DNA from: an uncultured Lachnospiraceae bacterium
Lineage (GTDB): Bacteria; Bacillota; Clostridia; Lachnospirales; Lachnospiraceae
Direction of reading: 5' to 3'
Assembly (NCBI GenBank): GCA_947177445.1
Contig: CAMWUL010000005.1
Span: 1 to 64,000, forward strand
Length of the DNA: 64,000 nt
In this document: piece by piece, positions 43,111 through 52,554 of the stretch
Layout of the letters: each line of letters starts with the position of its first letter
Position numbering within the stretch: position 1 is the first letter of the stretch
Notes under the pieces: model-generated
Database searches by the model: none
Seen by the model: only the letters and a program-made list of their open reading frames with translations
What the model was told of the DNA's origin: nothing
Position numbers and translations under genes: made by a program

Positions 43111-44103
43111 ATGCAAAAGGTAATAGCTCAAAACAAGCTGTTAAAGAAACTTAAAGCCTCCATGCAGGATGCCGACCAGCGGAAGAGCCTTGGAAACGAC
43201 ATCAAGAATATTGCCCTGATTATCCTAAAGGCTGCTATCATCATAGGCGTCGGATATGTCATCCTTTCCCCTGTGATAGGAATGCTGGTGAATTCCTTCT
43301 CCTCAGACATGGATGCCGTGGATCCCATGGTGTTCGTGCTGCCGAAGAAGCCGACGCTGGAGAGATATTCCCTGGCGGCGCTGAGGATGAATTATCTTCC
43401 AACCATGGCAAAGGATTTGATATACACGCTGACCCTGACCCTGCTGCAGCTTTTGATCTGCTCCATGGTAGGGTACGGCTTTGCCAGGTTTGATTTCCCG
43501 CTGAAGAAGCTTCTGTTCGGCTGTGTGGTGGTGATGATTGTCATTCCTGCCCACACCATCATGCTTCCCCTGTACCTGTCTTTTCGGGAGTTCAACCCTT
43601 TTGGACTGGTAAAGCTGATCACCGGTTCAACCATAAACCTGATGGGCACGCCCATCCCTATGTACATTATGACGCTGCTGGGCTGCGGCGTCCGCTCCGG
43701 ACTGTATATCTATATTTTCAATCAGTTCTTCCGGGGACTGCCCAAGGAAATTGAGGAGGCAGCGCTGGTGGACGGTGCCGGGGTATGGTACACCTACTTC
43801 CGGATTATGCTGCGAAATGCAATGCCCTCTGTCATTACGGTGGCTGTGTTCTCCATCGTTTGGCAGTTCAACGATACTTTTTACGCAAAGTTATTTTTGA
43901 TCAGCGAGGACGTGGTAATCAGTAAGAAGATAGCTACATTACAGGCAGTGATTGCAAACCAGGATAAGATTTTGTCGGTCACCATTCAGGAGCTGTATCT
44001 GGATGCCGGTATCATTCTGGTATTGCTGCCCATCGTACTGATTTATGTCTTCCTGCAGAAATACTTTATAGAAGGTGTGGAGAGAAGCGGTATCGTGGGA
44101 TAA
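43111..44103 (+). CDS. Sugar ABC permease, MalG type (system 2)
   Basis: 330 residues with six membrane segments and docking loop EEAALVDGAGVWYTYFRIMLRNAMP. ATG 43111 is set by GGAGGAGAGGAAA; the track's GTG start at 43093 is upstream of that RBS. Partner of the preceding permease; the binding protein is probably the one at 46182. Confidence 0.92.
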   Translation: MQKVIAQNKLLKKLKASMQDADQRKSLGNDIKNIALIILKAAIIIGVGYVILSPVIGMLVNSFSSDMDAVDPMVFVLPKKPTLERYSLAALRMNYLPTMAKDLIYTLTLTLLQLLICSMVGYGFARFDFPLKKLLFGCVVVMIVIPAHTIMLPLYLSFREFNPFGLVKLITGSTINLMGTPIPMYIMTLLGCGVRSGLYIYIFNQFFRGLPKEIEEAALVDGAGVWYTYFRIMLRNAMPSVITVAVFSIVWQFNDTFYAKLFLISEDVVISKKIATLQAVIANQDKILSVTIQELYLDAGIILVLLPIVLIYVFLQKYFIEGVERSGIVG

Positions 44104-44170
44104 TGAAAACGATAACGACTCTTTGCAAAACTAATCAACTTTTAACACACAAAAAAGGAGGATGAAAAAG

Positions 44171-46093
44171 TTGAAGAAAAAATTTTTAGCCTGCTTTTTA
44201 GCGGGCACCATGGCGCTGGCCATGGCAGCGTGCGGCGATGACAGCCAGCAGGCTTCAGACAGTACTCCTTCAGAGGATGTGAGCCAATCTTCTGAGAGTG
44301 AGTCTGAGAGTCCCTCTGCATCCGAGCCTGAGGTACAGGAGCCGGCGGCAGAAGATGCAAGCATTGACTTTGAAGATGGAAATATGGGCTTTGTGTCCGT
44401 ATATTCCCAGCCTGCGGATGCAGCCGGCATAGAGATGTCTATTGTGGATTTTGCCGGCAGCAAGGCTCTGGAGGTAAAGAATCTGACGGGAAAGGTTCCC
44501 TATGTAGCCATTGACGCAACCAGTCTGCTGGGCGCAGACGTGGCAAAGGTGGCCAGCATTGAACTGACCATGGGCGTGTCCTATGAGGACGGCAGCTTTA
44601 ATGCCTGCTCCGGTACACTGATTGCCTGGAGCGGCCAGGATTTGGTGGAAAGCACGGACGACTGGTCTGTCTATCTGGAGAAGGCAAATCCCAGAAAGGT
44701 AGTGGCAACTCTGTCAGAAGGGGAAGAGTTCGTTGCAGACGCAGGCAATATGCTGGTGGTACAGTTAAAGACTGACAACGGTGTGGATGCAGGCGCAGGC
44801 AATGCTACCCTGTACATCGACAACATTCGTTTTCTGGATGCATCCGGCAATCTGCTGACTGCAGACAGCTCCGTGACTTTTGCGGCAAACAGCATGTTTG
44901 AGAGCAGCGGTCCTGATTATATCAATCTGGCATATCTGGCAAATCCTGTGACCTTTGAGGGTTTTGCATGTACAGGCGGCGGCTGGGGACAGAACGGCTT
45001 TGAAGTACCTCAGGAGGTTCTGGATGCCATGGTGCCCGGTTCTGTAGTAGAGATTGAGTACAAGTCTGAATCCGGTAATATGTGGATGCTGATGAATGCT
45101 GCTCAGGCAGGCTGGATTCGCGTAGGCTGCGGTCCGGTGGACGGTGTTGCGGAAGACGGCAGCCCGGATACCTCTTCCTTCTACAACAGCAGCAGGACGA
45201 AATGCCAGATTACTTATGAACAGCTGGCAGCCGCTTATGGCGATGATGTGTCCACCTGGGGAAACAGTATGCAGTGCGAATCTGACTCCGACTGGGAAGT
45301 ATTCTCCGTAAAGGTGGGCCAGGCAGCTCCTTACTATGCTCCGGCGGGCAGCGAAGCAGTAGAATTTTCCGGCTTTGCATGCAGCGGCGACGGCTGGGCA
45401 CAGAACGGCTTTGATATGCCTCAGGAGATTCTGGACGCACTGGTTCCCGGTTCTGTGGTTGAAATCAGCTACTCTTCCGAAAATGGTGATATGTGGATTG
45501 TAATGCCCGATTCCGCACAGGGCTGGAAGAGAGTTGCACAGAGCAATGAGAACGGCGAGGGCTGGGCAACCTGCGACGGCAGCAAGTGCTATGTGACATA
45601 TGAGCAGCTGGCAGCGGTTTGCGGCGATGACGTATCCGCCTGGGGTGCGAGAATGCAGTGTGAAGCTTCCGGTGCATGGGAGGTATTTGCCGTAAAGGTA
45701 GGACCCGCCAAGGAATTCAAGATGATGCGTGATCCTGTTGAGTTTGAAGGTTTTGCATGCAGCGGCGACGGCTGGGCACAGAACGGCTTTGATATGCCTC
45801 AGGAGATTCTGGACGCACTGGTTCCCGGTTCTGTGGTTGAAATCAGCTACTCTTCCGAAAATGGTGATATGTGGATTGTAATGCCCGATTCCGCACAGGG
45901 CTGGAAGAGAGTTGCACAGAGCAATGAGAACGGTGAAGGCTGGGCGGCAAGCAACGGAAATGTCTGCCAGATAACCTATGAGCAGATCGCAGCAGTCTGC
46001 GGCGGCGACGTATCCACCTGGGGCGCAAGGATGCAGTGCGAGTCTTCCGGCGCATGGGAGGTATTCAACGTAAAAGTCGGCTTTGTCCAGTAA
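44171..46093 (+). CDS. Lipoprotein with three carbohydrate-binding-like repeats
   Basis: About 640 residues. Lipobox MAAC and an acidic Ser-rich linker to about residue 55, a beta-rich module (about 55-250; VAIDATSLLGADVAKVASIEL, LYIDNIRFLD), then three tandem modules of about 125 residues (FACxGxGWxQNGFxxPQExLDAxVPGSVVEI). I know no named family; aromatic-rich beta modules suggest glycan binding. Modules 2 and 3 share 182 identical bases. AGGAGG ends right at ATG 44162, which is too close, whereas TTG 44171 has nine bases of spacing and gives a normal signal peptide (MKKKFLACFLAG). Likely a surface polysaccharide-capturing protein. Confidence 0.78.
   Translation: MKKKFLACFLAGTMALAMAACGDDSQQASDSTPSEDVSQSSESESESPSASEPEVQEPAAEDASIDFEDGNMGFVSVYSQPADAAGIEMSIVDFAGSKALEVKNLTGKVPYVAIDATSLLGADVAKVASIELTMGVSYEDGSFNACSGTLIAWSGQDLVESTDDWSVYLEKANPRKVVATLSEGEEFVADAGNMLVVQLKTDNGVDAGAGNATLYIDNIRFLDASGNLLTADSSVTFAANSMFESSGPDYINLAYLANPVTFEGFACTGGGWGQNGFEVPQEVLDAMVPGSVVEIEYKSESGNMWMLMNAAQAGWIRVGCGPVDGVAEDGSPDTSSFYNSSRTKCQITYEQLAAAYGDDVSTWGNSMQCESDSDWEVFSVKVGQAAPYYAPAGSEAVEFSGFACSGDGWAQNGFDMPQEILDALVPGSVVEISYSSENGDMWIVMPDSAQGWKRVAQSNENGEGWATCDGSKCYVTYEQLAAVCGDDVSAWGARMQCEASGAWEVFAVKVGPAKEFKMMRDPVEFEGFACSGDGWAQNGFDMPQEILDALVPGSVVEISYSSENGDMWIVMPDSAQGWKRVAQSNENGEGWAASNGNVCQITYEQIAAVCGGDVSTWGARMQCESSGAWEVFNVKVGFVQ
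45374..45555 (+). repeat. 182-bp exact repeat, copy A
   Basis: Identical base for base to 45752-45933 (offset 378 bp, 126 codons); encodes the first half of binding module 2 of the lipoprotein. Confidence 0.9.
45752..45933 (+). repeat. 182-bp exact repeat, copy B
   Basis: Second copy of the repeat at 45374-45555, in module 3. Identity includes third codon positions, so duplication or gene conversion is recent. Confidence 0.9.
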
Positions 46094-46117
46094 GGATTTT
46101 GGTGCAGAAAGGATTAT

Positions 46118-46153
46118 GCAGACCGGCTGAGCTTCCCGGCTGAGCCGGTCTGC
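46118..46153 (+). other. Stem-loop between lipoprotein and binding protein
   Basis: Perfect 11-bp arms GCAGACCGGCT and AGCCGGTCTGC with a 14-base loop that can pair further. No T-run follows, and the next gene starts 29 bp downstream. It may act as a processing or stabilising element that raises expression of the binding protein relative to the upstream genes. Confidence 0.6.
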
Positions 46154-46181
46154 CTCAAAGAATAGGAGGAAATATTCTAAC

Positions 46182-47795
46182 ATGAAAAACATCAAAAAAA
46201 TTATGGCTCTGGGACTTGCAACAGTCATGACTCTGTCTGTGGCAGCCTGCGGAAATGGTGAGAGCGGCAGCAGCCAGAGCGGCAATCAGGGCGATCAGGG
46301 AAATTCCGGCAGCCAGGGCGATTCCGGCAATCAGGGCAGCGGCAGCGGAACCGTTGACACAGATAAGGCTTTCGGCACCGGCGACGGCAGCATAGAGATT
46401 GGCGCCTGGTGGGTACAATACTATGACAGCAAAAATTATGCCGGGGGCGATATGTTTGTCAACCCTGACTGGGAAAATGCTCAGCCTTCCGACAGTGACG
46501 ATGAAGACACCGCAGCGCAGAAGGAGGTCAACAGGAATGTCGCACAGATGAAGTGGGACAATGTAAAGCTTATTGAAGAGAAGTACGGCGTGACTTTCTC
46601 CTGGGAAAATCTGACCTACGCCGGAGTTCAGGACTCCATTAATACATCCATCATCGCGGGATCCCCCGACTGTGAGGTGTATCTGGTGGAAGCTCAGATG
46701 GCAATTCCCGCACAGATGAACGGTCTGGCAGTGGATTTAAAGACGATCCTGCCCGCTGACGACGATTTGCTGACCGACCAGTCCAACATGGGTTATCTGG
46801 ATCTGGGAGACGGAAAAGCCTGCATTCTGTATCAGAAGTCAGGACAGAGCAACATAGAAGGTACTTATCCTCTGGGCTTCAACATGCAGCTTCTGGAGGA
46901 AAACAATCTGGAGGATCCCAGAGACCTTTGGGAGCGCGGTGAGTGGACCTGGGATAAGTTCATCGAATACTGCCAGATTCTGACACAGGACACCGACGGC
47001 GACGGACAGGTTGACCAGTACGGCTACTGCGGATACGAGCAGGAGACCTTTGAGCAGCTGATGATGTCCAACGGCGCAAATATTGCCTCCGGCACCACAG
47101 AGAATCTTTCCTCTGCTGCAACCGGCGAGGCTCTGCAGATGATGTACGATATGTACAACACCTATAAGTCCACAGACGGATACAGCATCTGCTATCCCTA
47201 TGACTATGACGGCAGCCCCTCCGACAGCATGAGAACCCAATACTGCCAGGGCAATATCGGTTTCTTCCCCATCGCAGTGTGGATTGCAAACGGCCAGAAC
47301 AACTATTCACCCAACACGGACCAGAACGACTACAGCGCGAAGCATCTGACCTTTGACACTGCATATGTGCGCTGGCCTGTAGGTTACTCGGGAGACAAGG
47401 ATACCAACCCCGGCAAGAACGCCGCATCCGGCACCAGCTATTATATCATCGCTGCAGGCAGCCAGAATCCCGGCACCGCATACAATGTGCTGGCTGATTT
47501 CTTTAACTGGTATCACGATGATGTTGAAATCCGTGATGACAAGGCAACTCTGAACTGGTGGTACAACGAGAACGCTTTTGAGCCGGAACTGCAGCAGGAG
47601 AACTATGATGTGATGTTCGACTGTGGTTCTCACTCAACGGTTGACTTCTGGAATTCTCTGGGAACCGAAACATACAGCACTGATGCCGGAAACGGTATTC
47701 AGCTTCTGATGAAGGGTGAGATGACTCCCGCACAGTTCCAGGAGAGCTTCAAGCAGAGAGTGCAGGATGCTCTGGATTCCACCTATGGCAACTAA
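46182..47795 (+). CDS. Sugar ABC solute-binding lipoprotein (system 2)
   Basis: 537 residues. Lipobox (SVAAC), then a Gly/Ser/Gln-rich linker of repeated GNQGDQG/GSQGDSG units, then a family 1 extracellular binding domain (SIEIGAWWVQYYDSKN; FNMQLLEENNLEDPRDLWERGEWTWDKF). A DTDGDGQVDQYG segment looks like a calcium-binding loop. Probably delivers oligosaccharides to the permeases at 42170 and 43111. RBS is ATAGGAGG. Confidence 0.9.
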   Translation: MKNIKKIMALGLATVMTLSVAACGNGESGSSQSGNQGDQGNSGSQGDSGNQGSGSGTVDTDKAFGTGDGSIEIGAWWVQYYDSKNYAGGDMFVNPDWENAQPSDSDDEDTAAQKEVNRNVAQMKWDNVKLIEEKYGVTFSWENLTYAGVQDSINTSIIAGSPDCEVYLVEAQMAIPAQMNGLAVDLKTILPADDDLLTDQSNMGYLDLGDGKACILYQKSGQSNIEGTYPLGFNMQLLEENNLEDPRDLWERGEWTWDKFIEYCQILTQDTDGDGQVDQYGYCGYEQETFEQLMMSNGANIASGTTENLSSAATGEALQMMYDMYNTYKSTDGYSICYPYDYDGSPSDSMRTQYCQGNIGFFPIAVWIANGQNNYSPNTDQNDYSAKHLTFDTAYVRWPVGYSGDKDTNPGKNAASGTSYYIIAAGSQNPGTAYNVLADFFNWYHDDVEIRDDKATLNWWYNENAFEPELQQENYDVMFDCGSHSTVDFWNSLGTETYSTDAGNGIQLLMKGEMTPAQFQESFKQRVQDALDSTYGN

Positions 47796-47813
47796 TTTGT
47801 GTGAGGTATATTT

Positions 47814-48836
47814 ATGAGCAATATTAAGATGATTTCACCTGCAGTGCCCAATGTGCCCTGGCAGGAAAAGCCCGAAGGGCTTAAGGGAGCGCCTATCTGG
47901 AGATATACGGAGAATCCCATTATCGGGAGAAATCCCCTGGAGGGTGTGGCCCGTATCTTCAACAGCGCGGTGATGCCCTATGAGGGAAAGTTTATCGGCG
48001 TGTTCCGCGGAGAGCAGACCAACGGTATTCCCTATATTTATCTGGGGAGAAGCGAGGATGCTGTCCACTGGGAGTTTGATAAGGAAAAGATTCCTTTTGT
48101 GAACGAGGCAGGAGAGTCCTTTATGCCGATTTATGCCTATGATCCCAGGCTGGTAAAGGTGGAGGATACCTATTACATCATCTGGTGTCAGGACTTTTAC
48201 GGGGCGTCCATCGGCATGGCGAAGACCACGGATTTCAAGACCTTTACCAGACTGGAGAATCCGTTCCTTCCCTTTAACCGCAATGCGGTTCTGTTCCCCA
48301 GAAAGATTAACGGCAACTTTATGCTGCTGAGCCGGCCTTCGGATTCCGGTCATACGCCCTTCGGCGATATTTTTATCAGCGAGAGCCCGGATCTGGTATA
48401 CTGGGGCAGGCACAGGCATGTGATGAGCCGGGGAAACGAATGGTGGGAGTCCTTAAAAATCGGCGGAGGCGCAGCTCCTATTGAGACCAATGAGGGCTGG
48501 CTGCTGTTCTACCACGGCGTCAGCGGAACCTGTAACGGATATGTGTATTCTATCGGGGGAGCCATCCTTGATCTGGAGAATCCCTCCAAGGTGCTGTACC
48601 GCTGTGAGAACTTCCTGCTGACCCCTGAAGAGTGGTACGAAGAGAGAGGATTTGTTCCCAATGTTACTTTCCCCTGCGCTACCATCCACGATTCTGAGAG
48701 CGGAAAGATTGCTGTCTATTACGGCTGCGCGGACAGCTATGTGGGGCTGGCGTTTACCACGCTGGATGAGATCGTTTCCTATATCAAGGAACACAGCGTG
48801 ACCAACGAAACTGACAGAGAAATTGGAAAGAGATAG
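47814..48836 (+). CDS. GH130_2 beta-1,4-mannooligosaccharide phosphorylase
   Basis: 340 residues. GH130 five-bladed propeller signatures: RIFNSAVMPYEGKFIGVFRGE, YAYDPRLVKVEDTYYIIWCQD (with the conserved Asp of the catalytic site), KIGGGAAPIETNEGWLLFYHG and YYGCADSYVGLA. The length and lack of the GH130_1 N-terminal extension point to subfamily 2, which phosphorolyses mannooligosaccharides to mannose 1-phosphate. Cytoplasmic. Last gene before a strong terminator. Confidence 0.9.
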   Translation: MSNIKMISPAVPNVPWQEKPEGLKGAPIWRYTENPIIGRNPLEGVARIFNSAVMPYEGKFIGVFRGEQTNGIPYIYLGRSEDAVHWEFDKEKIPFVNEAGESFMPIYAYDPRLVKVEDTYYIIWCQDFYGASIGMAKTTDFKTFTRLENPFLPFNRNAVLFPRKINGNFMLLSRPSDSGHTPFGDIFISESPDLVYWGRHRHVMSRGNEWWESLKIGGGAAPIETNEGWLLFYHGVSGTCNGYVYSIGGAILDLENPSKVLYRCENFLLTPEEWYEERGFVPNVTFPCATIHDSESGKIAVYYGCADSYVGLAFTTLDEIVSYIKEHSVTNETDREIGKR

Positions 48837-48841
48837 TTTAG

Positions 48842-48885
48842 AGGGCCGTTGTAAATGAATTAAAATTTGTAACGGCCCTTTTTTA
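48842..48885 (+). terminator. Strong terminator after GH130_2
   Basis: The arms AGGGCCGTT and AACGGCCCT are followed by TTTTTT, six bases after the stop codon. It closes the central operon that begins with GH26. Confidence 0.88.
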
Positions 48886-48937
48886 TATGTGTGGTTGGGC
48901 GGCTGCATGGAAAAGATAATTTTTGGAGGATATAACT

Positions 48938-49981
48938 ATGGCAGAAGCAATGAATTTTGTGAAAGGGATTAAAGCTGGCATCAGCATCGGGGATACACTG
49001 GACGCCGTGGATGCGTCAATCCCCCGGGATGCGGCGCCAAGCGCCTTTGAGACAGCCTGGCGCAATCCCGTTATCACACAGGAGCTGGTGGATGCCATGC
49101 TGCAGTCCGGCTTTAACATGATTCGGTTTCCGGTGTCATGGACCAATCATCTGTGGCCGGAGCCTGATTTCCTGATACAGGAAAGCTGGCTGGACAGGAT
49201 ACAGGAGGTGGTGGATTACGCTTATCGCAGGAGTGCTTATGTCATTCTGAATCTCCACCACGAGAACTGGAATTATCCCTATTATGACAACTGTCAGGCG
49301 GCTTGTGAGAAGATGAAGACGGTGTGGGAGCAGATTTGTGAACGGTTCGCGGACTATGATGAGCATCTGATTTTTGAAGCCCAGAACGAACCCAGAAAAG
49401 TAGGGACGGAAATGGAATGGAACGGCGGTGACGAAGAGGGCTGGGAGGTAGTAAATGCCACCAACCGCGCATTTTTGGCGACTGTAAGGGCGGGGGGCGG
49501 ATACAATCCAAAACGCTATGTCATGCTTCCCGGATATGCGGCAAATTGCACGGTGGGCATCCGGCATATTCAGGTGCCGGAGGATGAAAGGGTAATCATC
49601 TCCGTACATGCCTACGAGCCTTACGAGTTTGCGCTGGAGTTTCCCGGAAGGAGAACCTGGAATCACGACACGGAAATGATCGATTCTCTTATGGAGAGCC
49701 TGAAGGAGCTGTTTACAGACAAGGGTATTCCGGTTATCATCGGTGAGTTCGGGGCGAGAAATAAGGATGGAAACGAGGATGAGCGGGCGGAGTGGGTAAA
49801 ATATTACGTGACTGCCGCTGCAGCCGTGGGAATCCCCTGCGCCTGGTGGGATAACGGTTTGTTCGAGGGCAGCGGAGAACTGTTCGGCCTGTTTGACAGA
49901 TATAATTATTCATGCGTCTATCCGAAGGTTTTGGCCGGGATCATGTATGGGAAATCACTGAGTTCAGGAACAGCCCATTAA
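48938..49981 (+). CDS. Cytoplasmic GH5 glycanase
   Basis: 347 residues without signal peptide. GH5 blocks: GISIGDTLDAVDAS, IRFPVSWTNH, LNLHHEN, acid/base Glu151 in QNEPR, nucleophile Glu270 in IGEFGARN, and WWDNG. It resembles the lipoprotein GH5 at 25573 over its whole domain but acts on imported oligosaccharides. Start ATG 48938 follows TTTTGGAGGA; the track's earlier start is inside the RBS. First gene of a unit continuing with the epimerase, GH130_1 and GH2. Confidence 0.88.
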   Translation: MAEAMNFVKGIKAGISIGDTLDAVDASIPRDAAPSAFETAWRNPVITQELVDAMLQSGFNMIRFPVSWTNHLWPEPDFLIQESWLDRIQEVVDYAYRRSAYVILNLHHENWNYPYYDNCQAACEKMKTVWEQICERFADYDEHLIFEAQNEPRKVGTEMEWNGGDEEGWEVVNATNRAFLATVRAGGGYNPKRYVMLPGYAANCTVGIRHIQVPEDERVIISVHAYEPYEFALEFPGRRTWNHDTEMIDSLMESLKELFTDKGIPVIIGEFGARNKDGNEDERAEWVKYYVTAAAAVGIPCAWWDNGLFEGSGELFGLFDRYNYSCVYPKVLAGIMYGKSLSSGTAH

Positions 49982-50054
49982 GGGGCGGCATGCTTTCCGG
50001 TGCGGGAAAGCCGCACGTATTGTGAGAAAGCCTTTCATGGAAGAAGGAGATAAA

Positions 50055-51290
50055 ATGACGGAATTGACAAGACTTGCGGGGGAGACAAAGGAGCATATGC
50101 TGGGGAAAATCGTCCCCTTTTGGCGAAGCCTGCGGGATGATGAGCGGGGAGGCTGGTACGGCTATGTGTCCTTTGATTTGGAGACGGATCCTGAGGCAGT
50201 GAAAGGCTGTATCTTGAACAGCAGGATTACCTGGTTTTTTTCCAATGTATATAAGGGCTGTCTGGAAGGCCTGATTTCGGAGGAGGACTGCCGCCGCCAC
50301 GGGTTTTCACCGGAGGACTTAAAGGCAGAGGCAGCGCATGGCTATGAGTTCCTGAAAGGACACTGTCTGGATAGGAGAAATGGGGGGATTTACTGGTCCC
50401 TGCAGGCAGACGGCACTCCGGAGGATACCACAAAACATACTTATAATCAGGCATTTGCCATCTATGCTCTTTCCTCCTGTTATGAAGCTTTGGGTGAAAA
50501 GGAAGCGCTGAAGACTGCCATGGAGCTGTTTGACCTGATTGAAGAAAAATGCAGGGACGAGGCGGGATATCTGGAGGCTTTTACCGAGGATTTCCAGCCG
50601 GAGTCCAATGAAAAGCTTTCAGAGAACGGTGTTCTGGCGGCCAGGACCATGAATACGCTGCTTCATGTATTTGAAGCCTACACACAGTTGTATAAAGTTT
50701 CCCGGGAAAAAAGGGTGGAAAGGCGTCTGGAATGGATTCTGGACACTTTTACGGATAAGATATACAACCCGGAACGGCATCGTCAGGAGGTTTTTTTTGA
50801 CGAAAGCTATCACTCACTGATTGATCTGCATTCCTACGGGCACGACATTGAGGCGGCTTGGCTTGTGGATCTTGGGGTGAAGATTCTGGATAGTCCAGAT
50901 TATGAGAGGAAGCTTGCGCCTGTTACAAGAGATTTGACGGAGCAGATATACAGGGTTGCTTTTGACGGTCATTCCCTGGCAAACGAATGCGAAAAAGGCG
51001 TAGTTAATTCCCATCGCATCTGGTGGGTTCAGGCAGAAGGCGTAGTAGGTTTTTTGAACGGCTTCCAGAAGGACGGCGGGCACAGGGAGTATTTGGAGGC
51101 GGCACTGAGACAGTGGGAATTTATTCAGGAGCACGTGGTTGATATGCGAGCCGGCTCTGAGTGGTTCTGGGAGGTGGACGAGAAAGGAAGGCCTTATCCG
51201 GACAGACCCTTGGTGGAACCATGGAAGTGTCCTTACCATAACGGCAGAATGTGCCTTGAGATACTGAAGCGGGTACGTGAATTGAAATAG
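50055..51290 (+). CDS. Cellobiose 2-epimerase
   Basis: 411 residues, an (alpha/alpha)6-barrel of the AGE family. Motifs include FWRSLRDDERGGWYGYVSFD, RITWFFSNVY, YNQAFAIYALSSCYEA, SYGHDIEAAWL, NSHRIWWVQAEGVVGF and WFWEVDEKGRP, as in cellobiose/mannobiose 2-epimerases. It converts beta-1,4-mannobiose to mannosyl-glucose for the GH130_1 phosphorylase encoded next. ATG 50055 lies after AAGGAGA; the track start is 33 bp early. Confidence 0.92.
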   Translation: MTELTRLAGETKEHMLGKIVPFWRSLRDDERGGWYGYVSFDLETDPEAVKGCILNSRITWFFSNVYKGCLEGLISEEDCRRHGFSPEDLKAEAAHGYEFLKGHCLDRRNGGIYWSLQADGTPEDTTKHTYNQAFAIYALSSCYEALGEKEALKTAMELFDLIEEKCRDEAGYLEAFTEDFQPESNEKLSENGVLAARTMNTLLHVFEAYTQLYKVSREKRVERRLEWILDTFTDKIYNPERHRQEVFFDESYHSLIDLHSYGHDIEAAWLVDLGVKILDSPDYERKLAPVTRDLTEQIYRVAFDGHSLANECEKGVVNSHRIWWVQAEGVVGFLNGFQKDGGHREYLEAALRQWEFIQEHVVDMRAGSEWFWEVDEKGRPYPDRPLVEPWKCPYHNGRMCLEILKRVRELK

Positions 51291-51305
51291 AGAGGGATGC
51301 AGACA

Positions 51306-52502
51306 ATGATACATGAAAAATATTATGAAATGAGCAGGGAGCAGGAAAAGATCCTTGGCAGAAAAAACGTGAAAGACGCTTCTTTTTACAATGGCATTTA
51401 TGACCGTTATGTTCATCCTGTGCTGACAAGGGAGCATATTCCCCTGGCATGGCAGTACGATCTGAATAAGGAGAGCAACCCTTATTTTATGGAGCGTCTG
51501 GGTGTAAACGCAGTGATGAATTCCGGCGCGATCTATTTAAACGGGAAATATTATCTGGTAGCCCGCATAGAGGGGAATGACAGGAAATCCTTCTTCGGCG
51601 TGGCGGAGAGCGACAATGGGGTGGATGGGTTCCGGTTCTGGGATTACCCGATTTTGTTTGAGGATACCTGCCCGGAGGAGACCAATGTGTATGATATGCG
51701 CCTGACACAGCATGAGGATGGCTACATCTATGGTGTGTTCTGTTCCGAGAGCAAGGACAGGACGGCGGAGGATCTGTCCGCTGCTGTGGCTGCGGCGGGA
51801 ATCGTGCGCACAAAGGATTTGAAGCGCTGGGAGAGGCTGGACAATCTTGTGACGCTGCACTCTCCCCAGCAGAGGAATGTAGTGCTGCACCCGGAGTTTG
51901 TGGACGGCAAGTATGCTCTTTACACCAGGCCTATGGATGATTTTATAGAGACGGGAAGCGGAGGCGGTATCGGCTTCGGGTTATGCGGCGATATTACCCA
52001 TGCGGTGGTGGATGTGGAGAAGATAACCAGCCTTCGCAAGTACCACACCATTACCGAGTCCAAGAACGGCGCAGGCGCGGTTCCCATCAAGACAGATCTC
52101 GGCTGGATCCATATTGCCCATGGAGTGAGAAATACGGCGGCAGGACTGCGGTATGTGATTTATGCCTTTGCTACGGCGTTGGAGGATCCTTCCAAAGTCA
52201 TCGCTGAGCCTTCCGGCTTGCTGATCGGACCCAGAGGGGACGAGAGAGTGGGTGATGTCTCCAATGTAGTGTTCACCAACGGCGCTATTGTCAATGAGAA
52301 GGAAGAGGTATTTATCTATTATGCTTCCTGTGACACAAGGCTTCATGTGGCCGTTACCACACTGGACAGGCTGAAGGACTATGTGTTCCATACCCCCGCA
52401 GACCCTGGCAGGAGTGTGGAGTGTGTGGCACAGAGATGCGGCCTGATTCGGAAGAACCTGGAGCTGCTGTCGAGAGACGGTATTGCCAAAAGCCAGCCGT
52501 GA
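51306..52502 (+). CDS. GH130_1 mannosyl-glucose phosphorylase
   Basis: 398 residues. Family blocks: [48 protein letters not shown] (catalytic Asp), [38 protein letters not shown] and [11 protein letters not shown]. This pattern is that of 4-O-beta-D-mannosyl-D-glucose phosphorylase, giving mannose 1-phosphate and glucose. AGAGGG abuts the ATG at 51297, so the in-frame ATG at 51306 is preferred. It follows the epimerase by 15 bp. Confidence 0.92.
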   Translation: MIHEKYYEMSREQEKILGRKNVKDASFYNGIYDRYVHPVLTREHIPLAWQYDLNKESNPYFMERLGVNAVMNSGAIYLNGKYYLVARIEGNDRKSFFGVAESDNGVDGFRFWDYPILFEDTCPEETNVYDMRLTQHEDGYIYGVFCSESKDRTAEDLSAAVAAAGIVRTKDLKRWERLDNLVTLHSPQQRNVVLHPEFVDGKYALYTRPMDDFIETGSGGGIGFGLCGDITHAVVDVEKITSLRKYHTITESKNGAGAVPIKTDLGWIHIAHGVRNTAAGLRYVIYAFATALEDPSKVIAEPSGLLIGPRGDERVGDVSNVVFTNGAIVNEKEEVFIYYASCDTRLHVAVTTLDRLKDYVFHTPADPGRSVECVAQRCGLIRKNLELLSRDGIAKSQP

Positions 52503-52554
52503 AGGAAGCTCATATATCATTGGAACTGGAGTAAAAAGAAAGAGATAGTACATT

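Noticed and set aside
44765-46285. 506-codon minus-strand ORF opposite the repeat lipoprotein
   Set aside because: It mirrors the repetitive coding strand, has no family motifs and no RBS, and spans two real plus-strand genes with signal peptides; it is a shadow ORF.
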